Positions 11,281-26,200 of a stretch of DNA of 64,000 nucleotides are shown here, piece after piece; the first letter of the stretch is position 1; each line of letters begins with the position of its first letter. The notes under the pieces were generated by a model, which worked only from the letters and a program-made list of their open reading frames with translations, was not told the origin of the DNA and did no database searches. Source of the stretch: Pterois miles (Eukaryota; Chordata; Actinopteri; Perciformes; Scorpaenidae); NCBI GenBank assembly GCA_947000775.1, contig CAMQGK010000341.1, positions 4,681,501-4,745,500 on the forward strand. Reading direction: 5' to 3'. The translations under genes were made by a program, and so were the position numbers.

Positions 11281-14200
11281 CTGTGGAAGAAAAGAATCAA
11301 TAGTCTGAAACCAAATACCTGTTTTACTTCTCTGTTTTTATGGCATTGAAAGGAAATAGTTTTGCCTGAATGCATTTTTTCTCCCTGATGGACTTAATAC
11401 TTATGTATCCCATAACAAAAGGTATTTCATATCAGAAATTTTATATAATGCTGTACACTTTCATATGACTTTGTATTGACTTTTAATATCTTTGCAGGTG
11501 TTTTAGTTGTCTAAAATGTAGAGCCTGACTACCAGAGACTAAAAACTACCTGGACCTTGACCTTGTTTTTGTGTCCAAGCATCATTTTATTACACAGTGC
11601 CAGCACACACAAGACATGATTGATCATGAAAGTCAACAACTCCTACATCTTTCTTTTTTTTACACATGTATTCCACCTGTAGTTACTGCTCACTGTCACT
11701 CAATCTGTACTGTATAATCCTTCATACCCTCGAGCCGGTCCAGCCCAGGAGAGCAAAGGCGTAACGATCCATAGGTGGCGACACCAAGTCCACGCGCACC
11801 GCCCTCCAGCCCCTGATGTCGCCCTCGGCGCTGTGGAGACCCCCCTCCACTCGGCTGCCCTCCAGCCGCATGATCAGGAAGCACTTTGCATAGTGGTCCA
11901 TGGCCTCAAAGCTGCGGCTAGGAAGGTTCACCATGTCAAAGGTGGAGGCGTGGTAGTCACAGTACAGCAGAAGGCCCTGGAGACGAGAGCAAGTAAGTGT
12001 TTTAGCACAGTTACTGGCAGATTGATAATTTCAATGTTTTCACTTTGCGATCCAGATCGATGGATCCTCACACCCCTCGTACAGATCAGGTTTTGCTTTC
12101 TTACATACTGTTATCTTATTTTTCTCTGTTATTTGGCCTGTGTGGAAGTATGTTTTTAACGGTTCAGTGGAAAAAGGGGAACTATAGAGACGACACACAC
12201 TAGAGCACCCCTCCTTCTGCTACTGTCTCGCAATCAGCCTCTATCCACCTATTAATCTGTCAGTACGTAATTTATTATAATACTCTATTATTATATAGAG
12301 TATTATGATATATAAATATACAATTATATATATTTCTGTTATTCATGATCATTACTAGTATTATTTATAATTATATTCATGAATTATAATTACTTATTAT
12401 TATTATTACTAGTAGTAGTATTAGTATTATTAATTAGTATTTTATTTAGTATATACTACTAATAATATCTGTTTCTTTTTGGCTCTGTTTTTTCTTTTAA
12501 TTTATTTTATTTTATTTCCCCTCACATAGAAATAATGCTTTTGGATTTATGATTGTGTTGTGGCATGTGTTTTGACCTGGGCACTGGTACTGTGTGATGG
12601 AGTACTTCATATTCGTATATCGAACAAAGCACATTGAGTCAATCAATAAAAAGTAAAAAAAAAAACAAAGTAAATAAGTTAAAAAAAAAGAAGATAATTT
12701 ATGTTTACTGGGTTTGTCACACATCAGCCCATAAAGTATTCTCTGCAACCATTAATGACAGTATTATTTGTAACACTCAGCTTAAATATAAACATTATAC
12801 TGAGTCAAAGTCCTGCAGTTTAAGTGATGATAAGGCCTTTTTGCGCAGGTCTTGGCGAGCGACTTTAAAGAGGACAACCGGTCTGTCTTTCCCAAGCGAG
12901 CACCCAGAGGCCCTGACAGCAAAAACCCGGCCACCTTTCATCTTTAGCCCAGACTTCAGAGCAGAAAGAGTCCTGCTGTAGATCTCAGCATCAGAGCCTT
13001 GCACTGGCTCATAGAGGATTAAAAGTAGTAAAATCTAATCTGTAAGCAAGGGGTTGATATATAAACCATAAAGGTATCAAACTCTATTCATCACTTCCAA
13101 CACTGACACCAAAGTGAGGATGCCGCATTTAAAGAGATGTGGTCTCTTAGTCCTGAACAAGAAGATTTTACCAGACCTGAGTCCTGCCTTGTTAGCAATC
13201 AAGATGAGAGGATATGATTATCTCTGTGTCGCTGACTGGCAGGAACTATCTAATGTTTTAATTTGTATTTTAAAGACTCAATTACTGGAATACAGCTCAA
13301 GGTTTAAACTTGGATCAAAAAGCACAATAACAGTAAAATGTTTTGTTAGGGGATTCACTTTTGTCCAGGCAATTAAAACTTCTCTATTGTCACAGATGAG
13401 CTGCAGAAAGTTTGATGACATCCAGTCATTCATCTGCTAAAACGTGAGCCATTAATATATTTAAGTAAAAGTTTTTACAGGAAGAAATGGCTGGAAATTG
13501 TCTGGAAATGACTGCCAGTCTGGCAGACAAGCAGTTGCTCCCAGTGTCTGACCTAGAATAGAGCCATTAAACACACCAAAGCCAGCTTTCCTGTTATTTG
13601 ACAGGTAGGATGAGAGTACAGCCACAGAGAAACCAGACACTTATTTGAAGCTGAGTAAAAACCATGGGATCATTTGTGGCTATAATGTTGTATTCACAGA
13701 GCGCCTCCCTGTTTCTGGATTCATCATAAGATCTTTTAACACTAATAGTTTCAGCACTGTGGTTCTAGCACAAACCTGACTGCAATGCTGATGAAATGTT
13801 ATTCTATGAGCACTGCAACTTTCTTTAGGAAAAGACTCTTCAAAACCTCAGGAGATAAATGGCGGCTCAGATTCAGGCCGGGCGTTACTGAAAACGGTTG
13901 AGTCAAGCTGACGTTTCTTTAAGCAAAGCTGGATGTTTGCCATCTTAAAAAAGCTGAGCAGAGGGGAGAATGTCCAGACAGATTTATGAATCTGTTTTAG
14001 CGTTAAAAGACATTAAAAAAAAAAAAAAAAACTCAGTCTCCATATTAATGAATGTACACAGAGGGATTCACAAATGTATTTTTTGAATTATATATAAACG
14101 ACTCGTTCCACAAAAATATTTTTCAATGCACATAAAATAATTGCATATAAATATAAAAAAAAATCCATACATAAAAAATTAGGGTTCATAAATATATTTC

Positions 14201-17200
14201 TAATGCACACACATATTTCTTTTTTTAAATAAATGTAATAGAAATCCATAAATATATGCATTTAAAAGTATTTGCAACTTTCATCAAAAACATTTAGAGG
14301 AACCTGCATTTACAAACTGCTTGTCATGTGTGAACTTCACTGCATTTGTGTGGGTTTTATGAGACTCTGACCTGCACTGATCTACAAATGCATTTTTTTT
14401 CAACAGGTAATTAATTATCTGTCGCCAATCAGATGTCTCCCTCCTTCTCAGCAAATCACACGAGTGGGTCCCCACGAGGTTATCGTTTACATCATGCACA
14501 GGATGAACGCGGAAACTAGTCAGACAGCTACACGGATGCTTTAGTGAACTGGTCCAAATGTTTGACCTTTGTTGAAACAATCAAATATGGGCAGATACGT
14601 CTCTAAAGATCAGCAAAAGAATCCAAAGAGTGTCAAGTTCCCGCCCACACATCCGCCAGAGCCAATCGTAAGCCGAGAACGACCGCGGCCTGTCAGCAAG
14701 CGAGACTCACAGCTGTCAATCGTGACGTCTCAAAAAACAAACTTATCAGAAAAATAAACACTTGAACAACCATCAGCGTGATAAAATCTACCAAAAGTGA
14801 CAGTAACCACCTCCCATGTCCCATCCACTAACATGGAGGAGGCGGATTTACGACCTACACTGCAGCCAGACACCAGGGGAGCTGTCATGTCGTCCATCTT
14901 TATAAACAGTCTATGGGTGATACTCGTAAAATTAATACATGCATGAAATATGCTTAATGATTAAATCAAGAGCAAAGTCAACCTGATAATTAAGCTTTAA
15001 AAAACTTTAGTTTAGCTGACAACAGAGGCAGCCAAAGGGCTCTGGATGCCAGCAAAAGAGCATGGACAACTGTGTGAACATCTGCTCAGCCTTGTCATCA
15101 GACTAATTTGAGCCCGGAGTGGAGAAAAAAGGGGATGGCTGAACATCCAATAGAGACAAGCCTCCAGTCAGCCATAGTAGATGGCTGCAGCCCATTCCCT
15201 GGTAAATGGTTCCACTCCTGAGATAATGGAAATCTCTACCAAGTAAGATGTCAGTGTGTTGTAAAGAAAAGGAGAAGAAAGGGTCACTGATGAGAAACAA
15301 AGCTGTAAGTATAGAAAAGAGTGAAAAGGAGTGAGTGCACGGGAGTTAGAGAATAAAGCGTTCAACCTGTAAGGGAAAGTGAGCAATGGGTGGACCAGGA
15401 GATAGCAGGAAAAGACAGAACAGCAGAGAGCGGGAAGACAGAGTCTGTGAATTGATTTCCTCCGGGCCTCTGCCTGGCTGATTGTGCCTCTCCCTGGATG
15501 CAGGAGTGTTAAGGCGATTAAGATTACAAATTGTCAATTTAATTCCAGCGGCCAGCGTAATTGTTGGGATACGACTCTCCTCTCACCGGCCATAAATCTG
15601 CTGCACTCTCCTTAAAGAGCAATAATTGGGGGAAGCGAGTGCAGCGAGCAGCCACTCTGCCCGTCCAGCCAATGACTGAGGTTAATCACAAGGCATTAAA
15701 CACCTAGTCAGCATGCCCCAGAGGGCGCTGGGGAAGGAGGAAGCAAGAAAGCCGAGGTGGTGATGGCGAAAACCTTGAGTGGCGCAGGGGAAGTAGATCT
15801 CAAAGACACCACCGGCCCCCTCGTCGCTTTTCCACTTCTAATTATCTCCAGGGGTGGACACGTTTGTGGCTCAATTGCAGGCAAAAATTCTTGACATCAG
15901 CGTCTGCTGCTCCCCTGCACCGCTTCACCTCTGCAATTACAGGTAACCATTCACCTTCCAATAATAGGCAGGGAGAGGGCTTCTTAAAGTTCCCTTTACG
16001 TTCAGTAATAGCTTCGCTGAAGGCGGCGACAGTTCCCACTTAGATAATGAGGCCAGAATGACAGCATAAAAGCACTCAAACACTGACTAATCTGAAATTA
16101 AAATCCCCGCGAGCCACACTTGAGACAAGTTGTGGGAGAAGGTCTGTAACCCGTCTCATGCACAAGGCCGCAAATGTAGGTCACGTCTTATTCTGGCGGA
16201 TATTTCGGTCCCTCCTGGCGGTGTATTTCTTTAAGCCTTGAATCACTTTAATGCCTTTAGAGAAAAGTATTAATGAGTTATGGTGACAGTCGCACAGACC
16301 ATTAAGTACCTGAGTATGGACGCCCTTTGTTCGATGAGCTTCGCGGCCCTCCTGCCTACACACACACACATTGCAGTTTCTCTTAGTCTCTCTCTTTCTG
16401 TCTGACAAACACACTCACAAATCCACCATAAAAACAGGATGTCATGAAGTTCCCCGTCTCAGCATCGCCGGGGGCTGTTTAGCCCAATAGCGCTCTGTAA
16501 TCATCTCCCACGCAGCAGGTAATGTCAGCGAGCATCTGAGAGTAAGCTTATTCCACCAGAACTGTTTACAGAGGGAATTACAGAGGAGGACAGCGGGAAG
16601 ATAATCTTTCCCCCAAAGCTTCGCCTCTGAGCGCTGAAAGAAAAAAAGAGTCAAGCGAACATGACTTCTGAGGTTGTGATAATAAAAAAAAGCTGAGTTT
16701 TTATTTTTTTTTTCTATTCGATTATTTACTGTTTTCTTGAAAGGGAGTGATGAGTGGTCGCAGGTGGCGACCACGCGGAGGACCAGCGCGGCGTTGTCAG
16801 GGACGAGAGAGGAGCTCTGATCTCATCTCACAATCTCTCTGACTCACAGAGAGACTTCAAAACCTGCCTTCAAGTCGCAGATTAGTGCATGTTAGCCAGG
16901 ACCGTTTGAACCGTGCTTCTACTTTGATTCACGGCTTCGGCAGAATGAAAGACACTGATTGCTGAAATTAAAGTGTGGCATTTTTTTGTGTGTCTGTCCC
17001 CCTTCAGTGTCAGTCAGAGTAGCCTTCACTGCCCAGATTTTATTTAAATCTCGATGTGACTGCAAAATAACCTCAGCTGTATGGGCCTGAATCGCTTATT
17101 CAACCAGAGGGAACAGCCTCCGATCCCTAATAGCATTGACTCGACCAAATGCAGAACAATAAAGCCTGAGCTGAATGGCATTATAATGGTGGCAATGCAC

Positions 17201-20200
17201 ACAGAGCTCAGCCTTCAGAAAAAGCAGCACTTATACAGTATTTAGAGACAGAGATGATCGATGGATGGAGGATGAAACATAGCCCTCTCCGGCTCTCCGT
17301 TGCAATTACCAGGGCCAAGCTGAATCTCATCTGTCTGCCACAGAAGCTGGTGGCTGACCTTGCCTCTGCCCCCAAGTTATGCTTTCAGAATATCAGCAGG
17401 AGGAGGAGGAGGAGGAGGGGGGAGAAAAAAAAAATGATGAACCCGTTTTTACAAGGACGTTTCTAGATAGATGTATTTTTAACTCCCTGCAGGCTGAGGA
17501 GGGGTGCTGAAGGGGCCCGTGATATTAGGCCTGAGTGAAGACACGTGGGCCCCCGGGGGCTTGATTGCAGATGACAAGGTTACACGACTTAGAGTCAACC
17601 TCTGTTACCTCCACTTAATCACTGTCTCTTGTGTCCTCGTCCCTGCAGACCGGTCCCCTCTGCATCCCTACTCCATCCAGTCTGCTGAGAAGAAAGCTTC
17701 CGGTCGTATCACGCTGTCCCTTCTAAGCCTTTAACACCTGCCCTAGCTGCCTAATTCACTGTCTCACTTCCTTTCTACCTACTTATCGCCGCGCATTCAC
17801 ACATACATCCGCACCTTCACCTCGTTCTCTCTACCTATAGTGAACGTAAGTGGCTGCAAGAGGTGAGAGCTCCCCCGCGGTAACGTACAGTAAGTAGGAG
17901 GTAATTATCCACCGAATGGACCGCTGAAGGAGTGGAGGCCTATGGAGGTGTGGATGGAAAAGGGACGGAGGGATTTATTTTTAAACCCAGCGATGACAAA
18001 AAAGAAGCCGGCAGCCAGACTAGACAGCGAGGCCCTGCTCTTCATCAAACACTTGTCTCCTCTCGTGACGCTCTTCAACTACACATTTATCTGAGGGAGA
18101 AAACTGTGTTGACGAATCCTCTGTCCTTCTTTTGAACAGAATGTCATCTACTGTACATTCTTTTTACATAATATTGTCCATAATGTATTCGCATTGGCCT
18201 TCAGAGATACAGCTTCGCTTCACCCTTTCCATCCGAGCACGCCACAATATCAGGTTGAAAGGTAGGCTAAGCCCACAACAGACAAATAGAGCAGTAATGT
18301 TACTGTGAGGGATTTACAATGTTGAAAAGCCATTCATCTTTGTTTTATCTTTTAGTTTAGTAAGTGAAGCTTTTTCTGCTAAATTACCACAACTTCATCA
18401 TCATCATCTAAGCACGAAGGTTTGTACTCGCTTAGTAACGGCAGGCGCAACAGGAGCATAACCTCCAAAGCACCTTGGATAAAAGGATGAAAGAGGTGCT
18501 GCTGGTGTTTTCCACATGTTTTTAGACGCAGCACACAAACGGCCCTTATACAGACATTTTAACAAGGTACGGCTGCTCTGAAAGCAGAAATAATCTCATT
18601 GAAGAAAACAACTAGAAACGTCACTTTGACACAAAACATGCAGAAAAATCCAGAAAGCTGTCTGGAGATGAGAAGGAGAGGACAGCCGAGAGGCTGCTGG
18701 CTGAGATACTAAAGTAGAGAGGAGTTTTTACAAAGCTGCAGGAACAAAAGAAGGAAATGAAAGGGTTAATGTTAAGTTAAATGTTAAATGTAAGTGTTAA
18801 TGTTGAGTTAAATGTTAAGTTTAGTTAATGGAAACATTACTACCCAAAACAGTCAGTCCTGTACGGTTCAAAGACTCCTTTTTATAATGTAATTTTCTTA
18901 ATAATATGCTATTTGGTGTGATTTTCAGTGTAATAAATGCTGAAAAATAAGAATAACAGTATGTTTCCTATAGTGATAAAATAGAGGGTACTCTGACAGT
19001 ATTTGTTTGGCTCCCAGCAACAATCTGGGATTCTCATGTGGAAAAATAATTGCCCGCCCCTGCTATATAAGATGAAAACTATAAACTATAAACTAACTAT
19101 ATAAACTAAACTTAAAAATGCAGTGTAGGGTTTGGCGGCATCTAGCAGTATTCGCAAATTGCAACCAACCAAAGTCCTCTCATGTGTCACTACGGTGGCT
19201 GATGAGAAAACGTGAAAGACTCTTGAGAGTTCACGTTTTTTTGTCCACTCTGGGCTACTATAGAAAGAGAGGACCTGCTCCCTATGTAGATATGAACTGC
19301 TCATTCTGAGGTAATGAAAACACGACGATCCCTAGTTTCAAGATGTTAAAAAAACATAGCTATTAATATAGTATTCAATTTCTGCCAATAGATCCTCCTA
19401 AATGCTACACACTGGTCCTGTAATACAATACAAACATGCCAGATGTACTTGATGTCTTGTCCATAGAGGCCATGCAGTGATCCCTTCATAGCATAACTAC
19501 ACTGTAAGAAATGGAGGGGTGGATCCACAGTTATGGTTCTGTGCAAGTTGCTTTTTAAACTTCTGTCTAGACGGGAGGCATTTCAGCATCAGTTATCCAT
19601 CTGACTAAACAGCTACACTTCAATCTAATCAATACGGCTGTCTAGTAGGTTGCACGCCGCTTTAGCGGGCATTGAATGCAACAAGCTGCACTGGTGCCAG
19701 TAAGAAACAATGAAATACAATCCAGAGAGTCCAGTCAGAGGAGCAGAGAAATGAGACTGAAGGCCTGTCTCACTATCCTGTGAAAACTACGCATCACTAA
19801 AATGTTTATTAACTAAGAAAAATGGCCCTGGTTTCAGCTCTGAGTCGCTGCATTTTCAGATAACCGAGTAATGTGGAGAAAACTACAGCTGAACAGACTG
19901 TGGTGACCTAGATATTTGGACTTAAACAAACATTATTATTTACTACACTGCGTTGCAATAATTACTGGACCAGAACCGCCATTTATGTCATTAGTACGTT
20001 TCCCGTTGTGGGAATTCATAAAGTCTGCTGTGAACATTTTGCTGTGTCATTCACTTGCAACAAAAGTACAAAATAGTCAAAGCTTATCTTGCTCTCCAGT
20101 ACTCCCTCAATACAGCAGACAAGCCTTTTGTCCTTTATCTGTAAAAGTTTAGGCAAAGTTAAACTTGCATGTTTCATCTGCACAACAGAAACTAAGGCAG

Positions 20201-23200
20201 AAACATCAAGTTCATGTTCTTAATTATATTTTAATGAAATTATACTGATTACTAGTTACCTCAAACCTGTCAAGGATTAATAAAAATGTGCTAAACATGT
20301 GCATCGAATGGTAGTGTGAAATTTCTTCGGCTTCAAAAAGAAAACGAAACGCTGCTTTAACCCTCTGCTTCTACAAAACATGATGATAAAAAGCTGCAGT
20401 TGCACCCACCTTCACATGGAGCACCAAACCCCCAAATTAGGGATACAAATTTTCAAAAATGTTCTTAACCGATAACCAACCCTCGTTACCCAATTATTAA
20501 CCGTTAACTGACAAGATTAGTGCCTAGCATGCAGCGGTGCGCCAGCTGCAGTATATGAACACGACAGATAACCGAGTCAACAGTTCACCATCAGTGAACG
20601 GTGGACCACAATGTCTGGATTCACCGTCTGAGGAACTACGCTGGCATCAGCGATGGGGCTCTGAACTGGTTCATTTCTTATCTGTCAAATCGGTCCTAAT
20701 AACCAACTGAACTTGCAGACGTTGATGTGATTTGGCTATTTCCTCCTCTCAGGGGCTGAATGCATGTATGTACACAACAAATCTTTCCAAACTAATTAAA
20801 CTAAATTTCCATTCTCATATACTGTTGTAAAGCCAGAAAGCTGGATAAGGTGAAAGCAGTGGGTGTAAAACATTAACATGCAGGACTTGTGTTTGCAAAA
20901 CTGTGATTAAGACCTTAGTTTAATGTTATTAGGTAAATGTGTTTACATACATGAGTTTTAATTGGACACTTCTGGAGCGCATTGGTATTTGTCACATTAC
21001 TGCAATATTAGCAGCAAATAATTGTCATCATTTGCATACAGGCAGTAATTAAACCATTATGTGTCAGTAAACATAGCCTTCCATTAACATTGTCTGTCAC
21101 TGTTTTATCTCTCGCTCACACATTTCTTCACTTCTCTCGCTGTCTCTCTGCTCTAGTCAGACATCATCTGCTTCGCCTCTCCTTTTCCCTCCTCTGTTTT
21201 CCACCGAAGGACCCGATTTCTATTAAGGGGCCTTGAGAGCTGCCGATGGTCCTTGAAAGCCCAGCTAAAAGTTCTTAAAGTGACCTGCCAAATTGTGCCA
21301 TTTCTTCTTTACCTAATTGGCTCACCTTTTCCCAATTTCCTTCCATTAAAGGCAACTAAATCACAACCTCGGACCACCTTTCTCTCTTTAAAAAGCCTGC
21401 TGTGAGTTTCCAAAAACAGTTCTGAGTGATGGAAAAGTATCCAACTCCATTATTACTGAAGCATACTGCAGTCAGAGATATGTCCTGAAAGCAAGAAGTA
21501 TCATAAATCCGTACAGTGTCAGTGACAATGAATGACTACTGAATTATTGCGTTTTTAATCATATATCGTAATAGTGCATAAACATTTAAAAGTAAAGCCA
21601 ATGCTGAAATGCCTTAAACTTGTATGCTCTCTAACAGCCAGGAGGAGGCGACTCCTCTGGTTGGACAAAGAAGTCTGGTTGTATAGAAATCTATGAGAAA
21701 ATTATCCTACTTCTCACTTGGTTTGTTACCTCAGTAAACATTGTAAACCAGTTTATGGTCTCAATCGCTAGTTTCAAGTCTTCTTCAGTACTGCATGATG
21801 TTCATTTAGTAAATTATAGTCCCATTTAGAGTCAAATAGACCATAAAGCAGGGGATGCTTTAGGGCGGGGCTACCTTGTGATTGACAGGTCGCTACCACT
21901 GCGCTGTCCAATCTGGGAGTTGTCCGTGGTGTCGTCTTACAACTTTAACCCTTTCACAGTATGTTTTCAGTTCATGGAAGTTAATTTCAACATTTTGGTC
22001 AACTAACAATGTTAAGAGAGCTTTCAGTTGTACTTAGCTCCACCCTCTCGTGTCACTTCGGGTTGCAAAAAGCGAGATGGCGACGGCGACCATGGTGACC
22101 TTACATGCAGTCTGTGGGCTCAATGAAATATTAAACTTGTAACCTTTGTAAATATACATTGTAAAATTTGTGCAAGAGTTAGTAGTATTCATGCAGTGTT
22201 GAATCTACGGTATATCTGACGATGATAATCTGAACTTTGCTACATAGCATTTTGTAATTTCAGGTTCATTGTGTTATTTTTGTGAAATGTATGTAAACCC
22301 TTTCCATATTGACGGTACTCAACATTACCTGTTTTACTCCTCAGTCACGTCACACATTAGCAAATTAACTTTGATCAGTCATCTTATGCAACAGGTGTGA
22401 ATATTTATACAACCTATCTCTGCATAAGAACTAGTTTATGTGATGCAACCATTTTAATCTAGCGATGTGTAAATCTCCACTGAAACCATAGACTGTATAT
22501 AAGATGTGGATGTAGTCAACTTAACGTCATCCACTGGTTCGTGGACTGCCGTTTTGAACCCTCGAATTCAGCATTTTTGCCGTCGCCATGTTGGTTTTTT
22601 AGAACCAGAGGTGACACGAGAGGGTGGAGCTAAGTACAACAGAATGATGAATAAGATGTTTTTAGGCGACCTCAAGGTTATAATTAGCTTTCATGACCTG
22701 AAAACACACGGTGAAAGGGTTAATGTTGTAAGACAGAAACGTGGACAACTCCTATACCGGGCAACGCTGTGGCGTGTGTGACTCATAATGGGACCTTAAT
22801 TTACCAAATGAACATCATGCTGTATTGAAGAAGACAGGCCAGACAAACCCCATAATTTTAGTTTCTTGAAACTCCAAACCAGTTTCAACAATTTAACTGT
22901 AAATGCAAAATGTTCAAACAGTGCTGTGATCTCCTACTTGCAACTCTACAGAAATACCTATTAAGTATATAAATTGCAGGGAAAGTACTGAGTTTTATTC
23001 ACAAGTGATGATCAACATCCCCATTACTCTCCTTATTTGTAAAAAAAAAAAAAGGAACATACTTGCTTTTTCAGTCCATCAATAATGTCGGGCAGCAGAG
23101 TCTCCTCCCTCCCCAGCTCAGGTGTGGTCACGATAAAGTCTACGTCATGACCAAACTCCTTCCCCCTGGAGATAAAGACAGCGACGTTACTCATCCACTG

Positions 23201-26200
23201 TGTCCAGGAAATAATGAACAAAATTATCTTTTAGTCACAGCTCTTAACTGATGAAGAGGGAAGGTGGCAGACGGAGCTATTAAAAGCATAGGCCATGCAA
23301 ATGGCATTGACTTTTTCATTATTCTAACAAGTAATTTGTCCTAAGTTGTTAAGTGTAAAAGCTCCCTTTTTTGTTGCCTCAGCTGTCAGTGCTTTAACTT
23401 TTATGAGAATCATCATTTTCTGCTTGGATCAGTGTCATAAAGCAGACCCATATGGAGCCTGACTGCGCTCAGACAATACATTTTCTCCGTCAGCACAACT
23501 GCACCATAGTAGAAGTGATTATTAAGTGATTATCAGGCAGGAAGAGGTGCAGTGAAAAGCTCTACAGACAACCCCTGGATGTGCATGAGATTGTACACAA
23601 AAGACAAGACAAGACAAGAGCTTCTGTCCGGAGTCAGTGCACTGAATCGGTTACATAACACAGTCTGTACTGCTGTTATTCAGGACAGTGATGTCTCCAT
23701 TTCTGAAGATGCTGCTTGAGATGACTGATGTCTGTTTATTTCCAGTGGGCAGCCTCCAGGTCTGAGAGGTGAAGCCAGTGTTGAAGTATGTTAAACTTGT
23801 ATTATTTCTAATATCCAGGAGGAGGCAAAAAGAAGTCTATGAGAAAATGATCCTACTTCTCACTTGATTTATTACCTCAGTAAACATGAGTGTATGGTCT
23901 CAGTCACTAGTTTCAAGTCTTCTTCAATACAGCATGATGTTCATTTAGAGTCAAATAGACCATAAAGCAGGGGATGCTTTAGGGCGGGGCTACCTTATGA
24001 TTGACAGGTCGCTACCCTTGCACAGTGTGTTTTCACTTCATCAAAGCTAACTAACATTTTTGGTCGCCTGAAAATTTCTTAGCCAATATGTTGAGCTTGA
24101 TGCTTCAGAACCATAGTCCACAAACCAATGAGTGATGTCAAGGTGACTACATCTACTTCTTATATACAGTTTATGTATATTTCAGTAACCTCTTCACTCA
24201 CAGGGGACTGGTTAAAACGGGTTTATGGTATCAGGGTTGAGATTTGTTGATCTTTTGAATTCATGCTGTGTCTTTGCTGAAAACACACTCAGATTAAAAT
24301 GTAAACTTGTGACATTTGGATATCAAAATCTTATTCTAAATGTCAAGTAAATATGTTCAGCCCTGTGTGAATTTGCCTCCATCATATTGGGAGGCTGTGA
24401 GTCTCTAAGATTCAGAGGTGGTGTTCTGATGATTTGTGCTGCCTTGCTGCACTCTCATAAAGTGGCATAAATATATAGCTAAGCAAACCTGTACTCGCAC
24501 ATGAACATGCTGCTGTTTAGCATGTTAGCGTGGGTTTTCTCTCGGCTTCCTCCCACAGTCCAAAGTTAATTGTTGCCTCTAAATGTCCCGTAGGTGTAAA
24601 TGTGAGCGTGAATGGTTGTCTGTCTCCCCCACGTGACCCTGAATAAGCTAAACGGTTACAGATGGATGTAATGTCTTGATGTAATGTCATTTATGTCAGC
24701 AGCCCCCAACCTTTATTTGTGCCATGGACCGGTTTCATGTAAGACAGTATTTTCACGGACAGGCCTTCAAGGTGTGGGGGATAAATATGACAAAATAAAA
24801 TGATAGCACCGACATAAAAACAAATATAAAGTGCGTACCCTTATCAGTCTATATTGTTAATATTTCTGTCTTAGGACAATTTAGATAATGATTTGAAATG
24901 TAGTGGATTTAGTTCTTTTTCAGTAGAAATGTTAAATCATTGTTTTAATTGATTATACACTTGGTTTGTCTGTGGGAGGAGCTTCCTGTTTAAAAACAGA
25001 GAGTAGAAGGTCTTCAAGGGTGACAGACTGTTAAGGTTAGGCATTGGTTGAGTTGAGGAGAGGTTGTCATGCAACAAGATTTTGCAGATCTCAGATCAGA
25101 TTTCACGTTCTAGACACGACCCTCCTCAAGGCAGATACGCTCGCAATACTTTTTTTGCCAAGTCAAGTCTCTTACGGTTGTAATGGGCATTCTGCCAAAA
25201 TAAAAAATACATAAATAAATGATTCAATAAATAAATAAATATGCCATCAAATGTACCAAAAATAATATTAAAAATAAACGTAGGCATTAACTAATTGATA
25301 AAATGTGATATAAACTGAAATTTAATTTGCTTCTTTATTTACTGTTATATTAATTCCCTTATCTATCCAAACTGTAAATATGACAATAAATGTGTGTGGG
25401 CCCTGCGGTGGGCCGACCACCCATCAGTGCATCCAGAGCAACTCACAAAGCCGTCAGACGGAGTGATGCTAAGAAACAATGGATTCCTGTGATTCTAGTA
25501 TCTGACTACAACAACGTTATGTTGCAGTTTGTTCCACAGTCATGGCGGTGAGAACAATGCACACACACACACACACACACACACAGCAAACACCAACCAT
25601 GAGTGTTGAAGCTTCCCCCCGCCAGGCTGTGATCTGCTCAAGTTGGCCGCCAACACCTCAGCTTTGGCTGACGCCGGCGCTACCTGCCAAAAGGCCAGGC
25701 TTCCTTTCAAACTGATCATTACCCAACACTGACACACTCGTGCTCACAAACCGTTTGATAAACAATAGGAAATCATACTCTGCATATCTGTATACATGTA
25801 TATATGAAATCATATAGCCGTAAGCGCCAACATGACAACAAACAGTGGTGATAAGGATGCAGGAGAAGCCTCAGCTGCCGCCAGGCTCCGTGTTTGATCT
25901 CTCCTCGCCACCTCTAACAAATGTGCGATGGCAGCGAGAGTGCAGGACATTAAAGGAGGCCGTGAATGGCTTGTGGGAAAGCTTCAAAAGGTCACCACAG
26001 CTAATTCAGGGAGCAAGGAAGTATTAGAAAACAGCTATTAGAGCTCCATAAGGCACGATAATGTTAATGGTTAGCGTTAGTGGCAGAGAGCATGTACCCC
26101 AGTGGCATTATCAGAATGAGTGTCTGGCTTGCAGGTTCACTCAGCAGATGCTGTTTTAGTCACAGACATTTAATTTGCACTGTGACTATATGTAATTTAT

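Larger units (their letters stand above)
11977..23062 (-). other. dntt: dntt intron 8 (11.1 kb)
   Basis: Contains an AT-rich simple-sequence patch (12280-12480), several MITEs and a hAT relic (listed separately), and a repeat-poor stretch at about 15400-18300 with no recognised feature. No coding exon other than dntt was supported. Long random frames, such as 13114-13440 on the plus strand, carry no domain I recognise. Confidence 0.7.
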
